Shown piece by piece: positions 15,268 through 23,128 of a stretch of 34,998 nt of DNA; position 1 is the first letter of the stretch; the number at the start of each line of letters is the position of its first letter. Source of the stretch: an uncultured Bacteroides sp. (lineage in GTDB: Bacteria > Bacteroidota > Bacteroidia > Bacteroidales > Bacteroidaceae); NCBI RefSeq assembly GCF_949298305.1, contig NZ_CASFWU010000061.1:1-34998 (forward strand), given 5' to 3'. The notes below the pieces were generated by a model, which saw only the letters and a program-made list of their open reading frames with translations, was not told the origin of the DNA and searched no databases. The position numbers and the translations under genes were made by a program.

Positions 15268-16200
15268 ATGCAATACCATGAAATCGGAAAGACGGGCATG
15301 AAGGTCTCGTCACTCAGTTTCGGAGCGTCCTCGCTGGGAGGAGTGTTCCGCAACATCAAGGAACAGGAAGGCATCGAGGCCGTGTTCACAGCCATCGAAC
15401 TGGGCATGAACTTCATCGACGTCTCCCCCTACTACGGCCACTACAAGGCCGAGACCGTGCTGGGCAAGGCGCTGAAGGAGCTGCCGCGCGACAAGTACTA
15501 CCTGTCCACCAAGGTGGGCCGCTACGGCAAGGACGGCGTCAACACGTGGGACTACTCCGGCAAGCGTGCCACGGAGAGCGTCTACGAGAGCATGGAGCGC
15601 CTGAACATTGACTACATTGACCTCATCAACGTACACGATATCGAGTTTGCCGACCTCAACCGGGTGGTGGGCGAGACCCTGCCCGCGCTGGTGGAACTGC
15701 GGGAGAAGGGCGTGGTGGGCCACGTGGGCATCACCGACCTGCAGCTGGAGAACCTGAAGTGGGTCATCGACCACTCGCCGGCCGGCACGGTGGAGACGGT
15801 GCTGAACTTCTGCCACTACTGCCTGTGCGACGACAAGCTGGCCGACTTCCTGGACTACTTCGAAGAGCGGGGCATCGGGGTCATCAGCGCCTCGCCCCTG
15901 TCCATGGGCCTGCTCACCGAGCGCGGGGTGCCCGACTGGCATCCGGCTCCCAAGCCGCTGGTGGAGGCCTGCCGCCGCGCCATGGAGCACTGCAAGGCCA
16001 AGGGCTACCCCATCGAAAAGCTGGCCATGCAGTATGCCGTCAGCAATCCGCGCATTGCCACCACGCTGTTCAGTACGGCCAATCCGCAGAACGTGCGCAA
16101 GAACGTGGCCTTCATCGAAGAGCCCCTGGACGAGACGCTGGTGCGTGAAGTGAGAGAAATCATCGGCGACCAGTTCCGTGTCAGCTGGGCCAATTCATAA
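15268..16200 (+). CDS. Aldo/keto reductase, probably an L-galactose/L-fucose-type aldose 1-dehydrogenase
   Basis: A 310-residue NAD(P)-dependent aldo/keto reductase that probably oxidises a free sugar at C1 to its lactone. The AKR catalytic tetrad is visible: Asp51 and Tyr56 in NFIDVSPYYGHYKAE, Lys82 in LSTKVGRYG, and His123 in LINVHDIEF. The overall pattern (QYHEIGKTGMKVSSLSFGASSLGG) is that of the plant L-galactose dehydrogenase and bacterial L-fucose dehydrogenase group. The next gene is a lactonase-type amidohydrolase 12 bp away, which supports a lactone product. Exact sugar (L-fucose, L-galactose, D-arabinose) cannot be fixed. Likely controlled by the divergent LacI protein. Confidence 0.87.
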   Translation: MQYHEIGKTGMKVSSLSFGASSLGGVFRNIKEQEGIEAVFTAIELGMNFIDVSPYYGHYKAETVLGKALKELPRDKYYLSTKVGRYGKDGVNTWDYSGKRATESVYESMERLNIDYIDLINVHDIEFADLNRVVGETLPALVELREKGVVGHVGITDLQLENLKWVIDHSPAGTVETVLNFCHYCLCDDKLADFLDYFEERGIGVISASPLSMGLLTERGVPDWHPAPKPLVEACRRAMEHCKAKGYPIEKLAMQYAVSNPRIATTLFSTANPQNVRKNVAFIEEPLDETLVREVREIIGDQFRVSWANS

Positions 16201-16212
16201 GGAGGAACGGTG

Positions 16213-17136
16213 ATGGACTATACAATCATAGATGCCCATGCCCATCTGTGGCTGAGGCAGGACACGGTGGTGGACGGGCTGCCCGTCCGCACGCTGGAGA
16301 ACGGACGCTCGCTCTTCATGGGCGAGGTGAGGCAGATGGTGCCTCCGTTCATGGTGGACGGGGTGAACAGTGCCGAAGTCTTTCTCTCGAACATGGACTA
16401 TGCGCAGGTGGCGGCCGCCGTCATCACGCAGGAGTTCATAGACGGCATCCAGAACGACTACCTGGCCCGGGTGGCCGCCCGCTGGCCGGACCGCTTCTTC
16501 GTCTGCGGTCTGTGCGAGTTCCGCAAGCCGGGCTTCTACGAGCAGGCCCGCGAGCTGGTGGCCTGCGGCTTCCGTGGCATCAAGATACCCGCCCAGCGGC
16601 TGCTGCTGAAGGAGGGCCGCGTGTGGCTGAACAGCGAGGAGATGATGCAGATGTTCAAGCTGATGGAGCGGGAGGGCGTGCTGCTCTCCATCGACATGGC
16701 CGACGGTGACACGCAGGTGCCTGAACTGGAGGAAGTCATCCAAGAATGCCCGCGGCTGAAGGTAGCCATCGGACACTTCGGCATGGTGACCCGTCCGGAC
16801 TGGACGGAACAGGTGAAGCTGGCCCGCCATCCGAACGTACGCATCGAGTCGGGCGGCATCACGTGGCTGTTCAACGACGAGTTCTATCCCTTCCGCGGGG
16901 CCGTTCGCGCCATTCGCGAGGCGGCCGACCTGGTGGGAATGGACAAGCTGATGTGGGGCTCGGACTATCCGCGCACCATCACGGCCATCACCTACCGCAT
17001 GTCGTACGACTTCGTCAGCAAGTCCTCCGAGCTGACCGAGGAGGAGAAGGCCCTCTTCCTGGGCGGCAACGCACGCAGCTTCTACGGCTTCGGAGAGCTG
17101 CCCCGGCTGCCTTACATCAAGAACATGTCAGAGTAG
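16213..17136 (+). CDS. Amidohydrolase family protein, probable sugar lactonase (fuconolactonase-like)
   Basis: A 307-residue metal-dependent hydrolase of the amidohydrolase-2 family (PF04909). Metal ligands seen are Asp6-Ala-His8-Ala-His10 at the N-terminus, His in VAIGHFG and Asp in LMWGSDYPRT. This group includes fuconolactonase and other sugar-lactone hydrolases. Placed straight after the aldose dehydrogenase, it most likely opens the lactone made by that enzyme. AAGGAGG at 16199-16205 lies seven bases before ATG 16213. The GTG at 16210 is a poorer alternative. Confidence 0.83.
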   Translation: MDYTIIDAHAHLWLRQDTVVDGLPVRTLENGRSLFMGEVRQMVPPFMVDGVNSAEVFLSNMDYAQVAAAVITQEFIDGIQNDYLARVAARWPDRFFVCGLCEFRKPGFYEQARELVACGFRGIKIPAQRLLLKEGRVWLNSEEMMQMFKLMEREGVLLSIDMADGDTQVPELEEVIQECPRLKVAIGHFGMVTRPDWTEQVKLARHPNVRIESGGITWLFNDEFYPFRGAVRAIREAADLVGMDKLMWGSDYPRTITAITYRMSYDFVSKSSELTEEEKALFLGGNARSFYGFGELPRLPYIKNMSE

Positions 17137-17178
17137 GAGAGTAAGTTGGGCACTGGTGAAACTAAAAATAACAAATCA

Positions 17179-18089
17179 ATGAAAGCAGTACAGATAACAG
17201 CCCCTTCGCAGATGAAGGTGGTGGACGTAGAGAAGCCGTTGCTCCGTGCCGGCGAAGTGTTGGTAAAGATTATGTATGTGGGCTTCTGCGGCTCCGACCT
17301 GAATACCTACCTGGGCCGGAACCCGATGGTGAAGCTGCGGCATGAACGTGACTCTGAATCCCTATACCAACTGCGGCAAGTGCGCCTCCTGCCGCAACGG
17401 ACGTGTCAACGCCTGCGAGCACAACGAGACACTGGGCGTGCAGCGCAACGGCGTGATGGGCGAGTATGCCGTGGTGCCCTGGACCAAGATTATCCCCGCG
17501 GGCGGCATCACCCCGCGCGACTGTGCCCTGATAGAGCCCATGAGCGTGGGCTTCCATGCCGTGGCCCGCGGACAGGTGGCGGACAACGAGTGGGTGGTCG
17601 TCATCGGTTGCGGCATGGTAGGCATGGGTGCCGTCATCCGTGCCTCGCTGCGGGGCGCCGCGGTGATTGCCGTAGACCTGGACGACGAGAAGCTGGCACT
17701 GGCCAAAGTCGTCGGCGCGGCCCATGTCATCAACTCCGCCAAGGAGGACGTGGCCGGGCGTGTGAAGCAGCTGACGGACGGGCTGGGTGCCGACGTGGTG
17801 ATTGAGGCCGTGGGCAGTCCCGCCACCTACGTCATGGCGGTGGACATCGTGGGCTTCACGGGCCGTGTGGTCTGCATCGGCTACGCCAAGAGCGAAGTGT
17901 CCTTCCAGACGAAGTACTTCGTGCAGAAGGAACTGGACATCCGCGGTTCGCGCAACGCCCTGCCGGCCGACTTCCGTGCCGTCATCCATTACATGAACAG
18001 CGGTCGTCCCGCCCGAAGAGGCCCGGTCGGCCATGGAACAGTGGGCGGCGGCTCCCGGCAAGGTGTTCCGCATCCTGGTGGAGTTCTGA
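17179..18089 (+). pseudogene. Zinc-type alcohol dehydrogenase (MDR family), broken by two internal deletions
   Basis: Three reading frames together encode one medium-chain Zn alcohol dehydrogenase. The N-terminal part, MKAVQITAPSQMKVVDVEKP to NPMVKL with catalytic Cys in GFCGSD, is in one frame up to about 17336. At NVTLNPYTNCGKCASC (17342) it continues in another frame, and the segment between, which in this family holds the zinc-binding GHE motif, is missing. The Rossmann part VVIGCGMVGMG is intact. After FRAVIHYMNSG (18003) a second loss shifts frame again, and the expected C-terminus PEEARSAMEQWAAAPGKVF is read in the third frame to TGA 18087-18089. Length is about 911 bases against roughly 1020-1035 expected. 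The enzyme cannot work as encoded. It was probably the oxidising step after the lactonase. Confidence 0.85.
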
Positions 18090-18184
18090 GTTGACGGGGC
18101 AGCCGCACGGGGCAGGCGGCGACAGCCTTTGGCGGCCTTATCCTGTTTTTTTCATGCTTCAGGCAAAAGTTTCCGGCTGATGGT

Positions 18185-18214
18185 TTTGTTTATTACCGCA
18201 TTATGTTATATTTG
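18185..18214 (+). promoter_or_regulatory. Promoter of the HU-like/DUF4469 gene
   Basis: TTTG at 18185-18188 and TATATTTG at 18207-18214 are 18 bp apart. Transcription from here would place the complete 23-bp repeat array in the 5' leader. Confidence 0.6.
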
Positions 18215-18246
18215 CAGTCATTATATGCAGTCGGCCCCGCGTACAG

Positions 18247-18407
18247 TACTGCGCACGCCACGCGCACGATACTGCGCACGCCACGCGCACGGTACTGCGC
18301 ACGCCACGCGCACGATACTGCGCACGCCACGCGCACGGTAATGCGCACGCCACGCGCACGATACTGCGCACGCCACGCGCACGATACTGCGCACGCCACG
18401 CGCACGA
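18247..18407. repeat. Seven tandem 23-bp repeats upstream of the HU-like/DUF4469 gene
   Basis: Seven head-to-tail units of 23 bp start at 18247, 18270, 18293, 18316, 18339, 18362 and 18385. They differ only at the last base (A or G) and one C-to-A change in unit five. Each unit contains TGCGC-ACGCCAC-GCGCA, a possible 5-bp hairpin. The array ends one base before an ATG at 18408 and lies between a promoter and the gene. Because 23 is not a multiple of 3, all frames read through similarly, which creates spurious open frames on both strands. Confidence 0.95.
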
Positions 18408-18443
18408 ATGAACAATATGTATAACCCTTTAATGAAAGAACTT

Positions 18444-19247
18444 ATGGCAAACGATGAAATCAAGTACACACTGAATGTACAGACCGTTGACAATCCGCTG
18501 ACCGAGGACCCCACGGACACCCGCTTCATGCTGGTGAGCAACGGCACGGCCGACTTCGACCGCGTAGTATCGGAAATCATGGCACTGAACCCCGGCCTGG
18601 AGCGCGAGACGGTGGAGGCCGTCATCCGCTTCGAGCAACGCATCATCAAGCGGCTGACGCTGAGCGGGATGCGCGTCAGCAACGGCCTCTTCACGGCGGT
18701 GGCCTCGCCCAAAGGACGGGGCGGCAGCGTGTGGGACCCCGCGGTCAACTCCCTCGACATCACCATCGCCCAGGGCGCCGACTGGCGCGAGGCCATCCGC
18801 AACACGAACATCAACGTACTGGGGCCGAAGGCGGAAGTGATGTACATTGCCGGCACGCAGGACGCCGCCACGCGCGGCACCTCGGGCGAGGCTACGGCCG
18901 GACGCCCGTTCACCGTGACGGGCAACTACCTGAAGGTGGTGGGCGACGACCCGTCGGTGGGCATCTTCCTGGTGGACAGCGGGGGCGAGGAGACACGCGT
19001 CACGGAAGACTACTGGGCGGTGAACGAACCCAAGAAACTCAGCTTCACCATCCCTGCCGGACTGGCGGACGGCACGTACACGCTGCGCATCACGACGCAA
19101 TACAGCCGAAGCGGCGGCAGCGCCCTGCTGAAGGAGCCGCGCTCGGTGGAGTGGACGGTCTATATCGGCGTGGCACCCGACGTGCCTTCGGGCGGCGGCA
19201 GCGAACCGAGCGAACCGGGCGGCGACGATGACAATCCGATAGGATGA
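18444..19247 (+). CDS. HU-like DNA-binding domain protein with DUF4469 Ig-like C-terminus
   Basis: A 267-residue protein of a Bacteroidetes family that joins an HU/IHF-like domain to an immunoglobulin-like domain. The HU-like part spans about 1-125 (IKYTLNVQTVDNPLTEDPTD..., then helices and LTLSGMRVSNGLFTAVASPKG). The DUF4469 Ig-like part spans about 140-245 (PFTVTGNYLKVVGDDPSVGIFLVD; LSFTIPAGLADGTYTLRITTQYS). A Gly/Ser/Glu/Asp-rich tail ends the protein. ATG 18444 gives MANDEIKY, which resembles the usual start of the family; ATG 18408, directly after the repeats, would add 12 residues. No signal peptide is seen. Function unknown; DNA binding is inferred from the fold. Confidence 0.82.
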   Translation: MANDEIKYTLNVQTVDNPLTEDPTDTRFMLVSNGTADFDRVVSEIMALNPGLERETVEAVIRFEQRIIKRLTLSGMRVSNGLFTAVASPKGRGGSVWDPAVNSLDITIAQGADWREAIRNTNINVLGPKAEVMYIAGTQDAATRGTSGEATAGRPFTVTGNYLKVVGDDPSVGIFLVDSGGEETRVTEDYWAVNEPKKLSFTIPAGLADGTYTLRITTQYSRSGGSALLKEPRSVEWTVYIGVAPDVPSGGGSEPSEPGGDDDNPIG

Positions 19248-19254
19248 GGCAGGG

Positions 19255-19274
19255 TTAATGGTTAATGGTTAATG
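19255..19274. repeat. Short tandem repeat GGTTAAT x3
   Basis: Three head-to-tail copies of a 7-mer (GTTAATG) follow the DUF4469 stop codon. It is a simple repeat with no evident role. Confidence 0.5.
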
Positions 19275-19292
19275 CCTTGCGGGGCGGTGAAG

Positions 19293-19380
19293 GGAACCAC
19301 AGAGGACACAGATGGGACTGATTGACACAGATATTAAAGTTCTGTGGTTATCTTGTCCCATCTGTGTCATCTGTGGTTCC
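19293..19380. repeat. 26-bp inverted repeat between convergent genes
   Basis: Arms 19293-19318 and 19355-19380 are reverse complements over 26 bases with one mismatch, separated by 36 bases. The arms contain ACCACAGAGGACACAGATG, a sequence type found as degenerate intergenic repeats in many bacteria. Another CACCACAGAG follows at 19390-19399. It lies between the stop codons of the DUF4469 gene and hemW and may act as a bidirectional transcription barrier. Confidence 0.8.
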
Positions 19381-19400
19381 TTGTTTTTCACCACAGAGTT

Positions 19401-20549
19401 TTATTTGAAGCGCTCCTGTTCCTTTATATACATCAGGTCGCTGATGATGCCGTCGGAGGTGAAGATGCCTTCGCGGGTCAGGCAGAGGTGGCCGTTCCGT
19501 TGCTCCAGCTTTCCGCCGCTCAGGTAGGGGGCGGCCATGCGGGCGCAGTAGGCCGTCAGCGGGCGGCCGAAGCGGGCTTCGAGCGTCGGCAGGTCGATGC
19601 CCCGGCGGGTGCGGAGGGCGGTCATCACGTACTCGTTGTAGCGGGTGGGGGTGTCCAGCGTTTCCGTCTCGTACAGGCGGTTCCCGGCTTCGATGGCGGC
19701 GATGTATTGCTCCAGCGAGGCGATGTTCCACTCCCGGCTGCGGGTGTCGAACGAGTGGGCCGAGGGGCCGCAGCCCAGGTAGGGGATGCCCTGCCAGTAG
19801 GCGGAGTTGTGGCGCGAGTGCAGGCCCGGCTTGCAGAAGTTGGAGATTTCGTAGTGCTCGTATCCGGCGGCAGCGAGGGTGTCCATCAGGGTGGTGAAGA
19901 AACGCACGCTGCTCTCCTCGTCCACCTCCTTCACCTGCTGCTCCTGAAGCATGCGGTGGAGCGGCGTGCCTTCTTCGTAGGTCAGGTGGTAGGCCGAGAT
20001 GTGCTCCACGTCCAGGGCGACGGCTTGGCGGAGGTCTCTCTCCCAGCGGCGGTCCGTCTCGCCGGGGAGGCCGTAGATGAGGTCGATGCTGAGGTTGGCG
20101 AAGCCTGCCCGGCGGCAATGCTCCACGGCTTCTACTGCCTGGCGGGCGTCGTGGCGGCGGCGGAGCAGGCGCAGGGTGGCGTCGTCGAACGTCTGTATGC
20201 CCATGCTGATGCGGTTGAAGGGCAGGCGCTGCAACATGCGGGCGTAGTCGTCGCTGAGGTCGTCGGGGTTGGCCTCCAGCGTGATTTCCTCGCACTGCTC
20301 CAGTGCGTAGGTGCGGCCGAGGGTGTCGAACACCCGGCGGAAGTCGGCCTCGTCGAGTTGCGAGGGGGTGCCGCCGCCGAAGTAGACCGTCCGGACGGGT
20401 TCGCCTCCCAGATAGTCCTTGCGTGTGCGCAGTTCCTCGCAGAGGGCGTCGATGTAGCGGCGCTTCAGGTCGCTGCGGGTGGTGGAGTAGAAGTCGCAAT
20501 AGACGCAGCGCGTCTTGCAGAAGGGGATGTGGATGTAGATGCCTGCCAT
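19401..20549 (-). CDS. hemW: Radical SAM heme chaperone HemW (coproporphyrinogen III oxidase-like)
   Basis: A 382-residue radical SAM protein of the HemN/HemW superfamily. The iron-sulfur motif CxxxCxxC is CKTRCVYC at residues 11-18 right after the start MAGIYIHIPF. The SAM-binding YFGGGTPS and the downstream LEANPDDL, NRISMGIQTFD, SIDLIYGLPGET and GCGPSAHS motifs are those of HemW, the protein that delivers heme, rather than of the oxygen-independent oxidase HemN, whose extra N-terminal segment is absent. ATG 20549 begins directly at the family N-terminus. The in-frame extension to 20624 runs through the promoter. Confidence 0.92.
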   Translation of the reverse strand: MAGIYIHIPFCKTRCVYCDFYSTTRSDLKRRYIDALCEELRTRKDYLGGEPVRTVYFGGGTPSQLDEADFRRVFDTLGRTYALEQCEEITLEANPDDLSDDYARMLQRLPFNRISMGIQTFDDATLRLLRRRHDARQAVEAVEHCRRAGFANLSIDLIYGLPGETDRRWERDLRQAVALDVEHISAYHLTYEEGTPLHRMLQEQQVKEVDEESSVRFFTTLMDTLAAAGYEHYEISNFCKPGLHSRHNSAYWQGIPYLGCGPSAHSFDTRSREWNIASLEQYIAAIEAGNRLYETETLDTPTRYNEYVMTALRTRRGIDLPTLEARFGRPLTAYCARMAAPYLSGGKLEQRNGHLCLTREGIFTSDGIISDLMYIKEQERFK

Positions 20550-20578
20550 AGGGGGGGGAGTTGTTTGGATATCGGCCG

Positions 20579-20586
20579 CAAAAGTA
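20579..20586 (-). promoter_or_regulatory. -7 promoter element of hemW
   Basis: The reverse strand reads TACTTTTG (TAnnTTTG) 30 bases upstream of the hemW ATG. Confidence 0.5.
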
Positions 20587-20737
20587 ATCTTTTTCGGGGA
20601 GGAAGGCGAATCTTGCGGGGACAAAAAGGAGGTGTGTCAAGCACCACACGGCAATTTGCGGATATGCGGGCTCACCACAGAGAACATAGAGTCTCACGGA
20701 GGGCAAGGGGCGTGAACGGGTGCGCGGACGGGGGTAT

Positions 20738-20866
20738 GCGGACGCACCGTGGTGCGTCCCTACCTCGTTGTTGTGTACGTGTAGGGGCGGGGCAGCCCCG
20801 CTCTGTATGCGACAGGAGAAAAAAAAGATGTATGCGGATTGTAGGGACGCACCACGGTGCGTCCGC
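20738..20866. repeat. Pair of inverted extragenic palindromes
   Basis: Two 26-bp copies at 20738-20763 and 20841-20866 are exact reverse complements of each other, and each is itself a near-perfect palindrome (GGACGCACC facing GGTGCGTCC around two bases). Between them lies a smaller palindrome at 20787-20801 (GCGGGGC-A-GCCCCGC). They sit in the 473-bp gap between hemW and the GH20 gene. The form is that of REP-type extragenic elements. No transposase of the REP-associated kind is in the window. Confidence 0.85.
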
Positions 20867-20896
20867 TCTCATCTACCCGCTTCGTTTTTGACAGGA

Positions 20897-20951
20897 ATTA
20901 CACGGATAACACGGAGAAAGAAGAATAATAATCCGTGGATTTCCGTGTAAT
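20897..20951. repeat. Inverted repeat ATTACACGGA / TCCGTGTAAT
   Basis: Ten-base arms at 20897-20906 and 20942-20951 are complementary. An imperfect inner repeat (ACACGGA and TCCGTGG) lies between them. It is part of the same gene-free stretch as the palindromes at 20738-20866 and downstream of the GH20 operon, where it could end transcription. Confidence 0.7.
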
Positions 20952-21022
20952 CCGTGCCTGAAGGAAGGCAGCTCTTTAGTTTTGACACACCCCGTTCTTC
21001 GTGTCAGCCGGGCAGGCGGCGA

Positions 21023-23107
21023 CTACTGCACCACAATCTCGTCCGTGAAGACCCATCCGCCGAACTCCTTGCCGGCACGGGCCTGGTAGCGGATGTAGCG
21101 GGCTTTGGTTTCGCCCTGCCAGCCGTAGTTCTTGAAGACAATGGCGTCGGCCTTGTCCACCCGGTGGCTGATGCGGGTCAGTTCTTGGTAGTCCGTGCCG
21201 TCCGTCGAGACGGAGATGATGACCTCTGCCGGGAGGAACACCTCCGGCCCCACCACTTGGATGAAGTCGGCGGAAATGGAGCGGATGTCCGTCTCAGCCT
21301 CCAGGTCTACGGTCACGTCCAGCCGGTTGCGCGAGATGAAGCCCTGCCAGGCTCCGTCCGAGTAGGTCCAGTTGCCTCGCCTGCCGTCCGTCAGAGACTT
21401 TTCGCCCCGGGCGGCGTAGCTCTGGTTGAAGGGCGCGTTGTAGGTCACCGGCTTGTTCAGGGCCAGGTGGCTGACGGGGGTGACACTCTCCGGACGGTCG
21501 CCGATTTCGTTCATCAGGTCAAACGGGTGGTAACCCTTCTGCTTCAGCTGCTCCACGGCCTTCAGGGCGCGGGCATGGAAGTCGGCGTACGACTTGCGGG
21601 CAGGGTCGCTCCACGCCACTTCGGCCACGGCCAGGATGCGCGGATAAATCATGTACTCGCACTGTTCTTCCGTCGGGATGTATTCCGTCCACAAGTTGCC
21701 CTGCACGCCGTAGATGAGCCGGGCCTCCTCCTCGCTCAGCGCGGCGGGGATGGGGTTGTAGGAATAGACCTTGGACAGGGGCAGGTAGCCGCCGATGGCT
21801 TCGGGCTGCGAGGCGGGCGCGTCCTGATAGCCGTCCAGGTAGCAGTGGGAGCCGGGCGTCATGATGGCGCGGTGGCCGGCCTTGACGGCGTTGATGCCGC
21901 CCTCTTCGCCCCGCCACGACATCACGGTGGCGTTGGGCGCCAGTCCGCCCTCCATAATCTCGTCCCACCCCAGCAGCTTGCGTCCGTGGGCGTTGAGGAA
22001 CACTTCGATGCGGTGTATCAGGTAGCTTTGCAGCTCGTTGACGTCCTTCAGGTTCTCGTCCTTCATGCGCTTCTGGCATTTGGGGCAGGTCTTCCAGGCC
22101 GCCTTACCGGCTTCGTCGCCTCCGATGTGGATGTACTCCGAGGGGAACAGCTCCATGACCTCGGCCAGCACGTCTTCCAGGAAGGCGAAGGTGGCTTCGT
22201 TGCCCACGCAGAAGTCAGCGTGCTTGTAGGGCTCGCCCGTACACGACAGTTCGGGATAGGCCGCCAGCACCTCTTCGGAGTGGGCGGGCATCTCAATTTC
22301 GGGGATGAGGGTGATGTGGCGCCGGGCAGCATACTCCACCAGCTCGCGGATGTCGTCCTGCGTATAGAATCCTCCCTGTGCCCGCGGGTCGTCCTGCTCG
22401 CAGTACTTGCGGCCTTCGGAGCCGAACCACCATTTCTTCCACACCGCTTCCGGGCGCCAGGCGGCAAACTCCGTGAGGCGCGGATATTTCTTGATTTCAA
22501 TCCGCCAGCCCGCTCCGTCCGTCAGGTGCAGGTGCAGGCGGTTCAGCTTGTAGTGGGCCAGTGCGTCCATCTGCTTCTTCACGAACTCCTTGGAGCGGAA
22601 GTGGCGCGACACGTCCAGCATGAGGCCGCGGTAGGCAAAGCGCGGCGCGTCCTCCACCCGTACGGCCTGTACCGTCCGGTTGCCTGCGGCGTCGGTGTCG
22701 GTCAGTTGCAGCAGGGTCTGCAGGCCGTAGAAGAGGCCCGCGTCCGTGGCGGCGCGGATTACCGCCTGCCTGGGGGTCACCTCCAGCGTGTAGCTTTCGG
22801 CGTTGTCCGCCGTCGGCGCGGTTTCCGTCTTTTCCAGCAGGATGGAGTTACCGCGTGCTTTCTTCGCGCTCTTCAGTCCCTGGTTGTAGGGGGCAGGCAG
22901 GGTGGCCAGATAGGTTTCCAGCATCTTCTTCTCCTTGCCTTTCAGGTTGGTGCAGAGGACGGTCGCCTCTGTTATGCGGAACAAGCCTTCGCGCTGCTCC
23001 ACTTTCAGCGGAGCAGGGGTCACTTGTTGGGCCTGCGCCTTGCTTCCGCCCACGGTGAAGAACGCGGACAGCAACAAGGCGCAGAGGGTTAAGGTATGTC
23101 TTTTCAT
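21023..23107 (-). CDS. GH20 beta-N-acetylhexosaminidase with C-terminal carbohydrate-binding-like domain
   Basis: A 694-residue exo-acting enzyme that would remove terminal beta-GlcNAc/GalNAc from glycans, predicted periplasmic or surface by its signal peptide (cleavage near SKAQAQ, about residue 27). Domains: GH20b small domain (about 30-155), catalytic TIM barrel (about 160-505) with LMLDVSRHF, HLHLTDGAGWR, PEIEMPAHSEE and the catalytic pair Asp331-Glu332 in IHIGGDEAGK, then a C-terminal F5/8-type-C-like beta domain (about 550-694, ending GWVFTDEIVVQ). It is the second gene of an operon, 21 bp after the first GH20 gene. Substrate-assisted catalysis is known for the family. Natural substrate is inferred only from context. 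Confidence 0.94.
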   Translation of the reverse strand: MKRHTLTLCALLLSAFFTVGGSKAQAQQVTPAPLKVEQREGLFRITEATVLCTNLKGKEKKMLETYLATLPAPYNQGLKSAKKARGNSILLEKTETAPTADNAESYTLEVTPRQAVIRAATDAGLFYGLQTLLQLTDTDAAGNRTVQAVRVEDAPRFAYRGLMLDVSRHFRSKEFVKKQMDALAHYKLNRLHLHLTDGAGWRIEIKKYPRLTEFAAWRPEAVWKKWWFGSEGRKYCEQDDPRAQGGFYTQDDIRELVEYAARRHITLIPEIEMPAHSEEVLAAYPELSCTGEPYKHADFCVGNEATFAFLEDVLAEVMELFPSEYIHIGGDEAGKAAWKTCPKCQKRMKDENLKDVNELQSYLIHRIEVFLNAHGRKLLGWDEIMEGGLAPNATVMSWRGEEGGINAVKAGHRAIMTPGSHCYLDGYQDAPASQPEAIGGYLPLSKVYSYNPIPAALSEEEARLIYGVQGNLWTEYIPTEEQCEYMIYPRILAVAEVAWSDPARKSYADFHARALKAVEQLKQKGYHPFDLMNEIGDRPESVTPVSHLALNKPVTYNAPFNQSYAARGEKSLTDGRRGNWTYSDGAWQGFISRNRLDVTVDLEAETDIRSISADFIQVVGPEVFLPAEVIISVSTDGTDYQELTRISHRVDKADAIVFKNYGWQGETKARYIRYQARAGKEFGGWVFTDEIVVQ

Positions 23108-23128
23108 GGGGTCAGCCTCCTGAGGGGG

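Noticed and set aside
18203..18925. Open frames on both strands through the 23-bp repeats, including a 234-residue reverse frame and Arg/Thr/Ala/His-rich repeat peptides
   Set aside because: The repeat lacks stop codons in all frames, so the open frames are by-products. They have no start-site support and overlap the HU-like/DUF4469 gene.
19401..20549. Annotation as oxygen-independent coproporphyrinogen oxidase HemN
   Set aside because: The protein lacks the N-terminal extension of HemN and has the CxxxCxxC at residues 11-18 directly after the start, which fits HemW.
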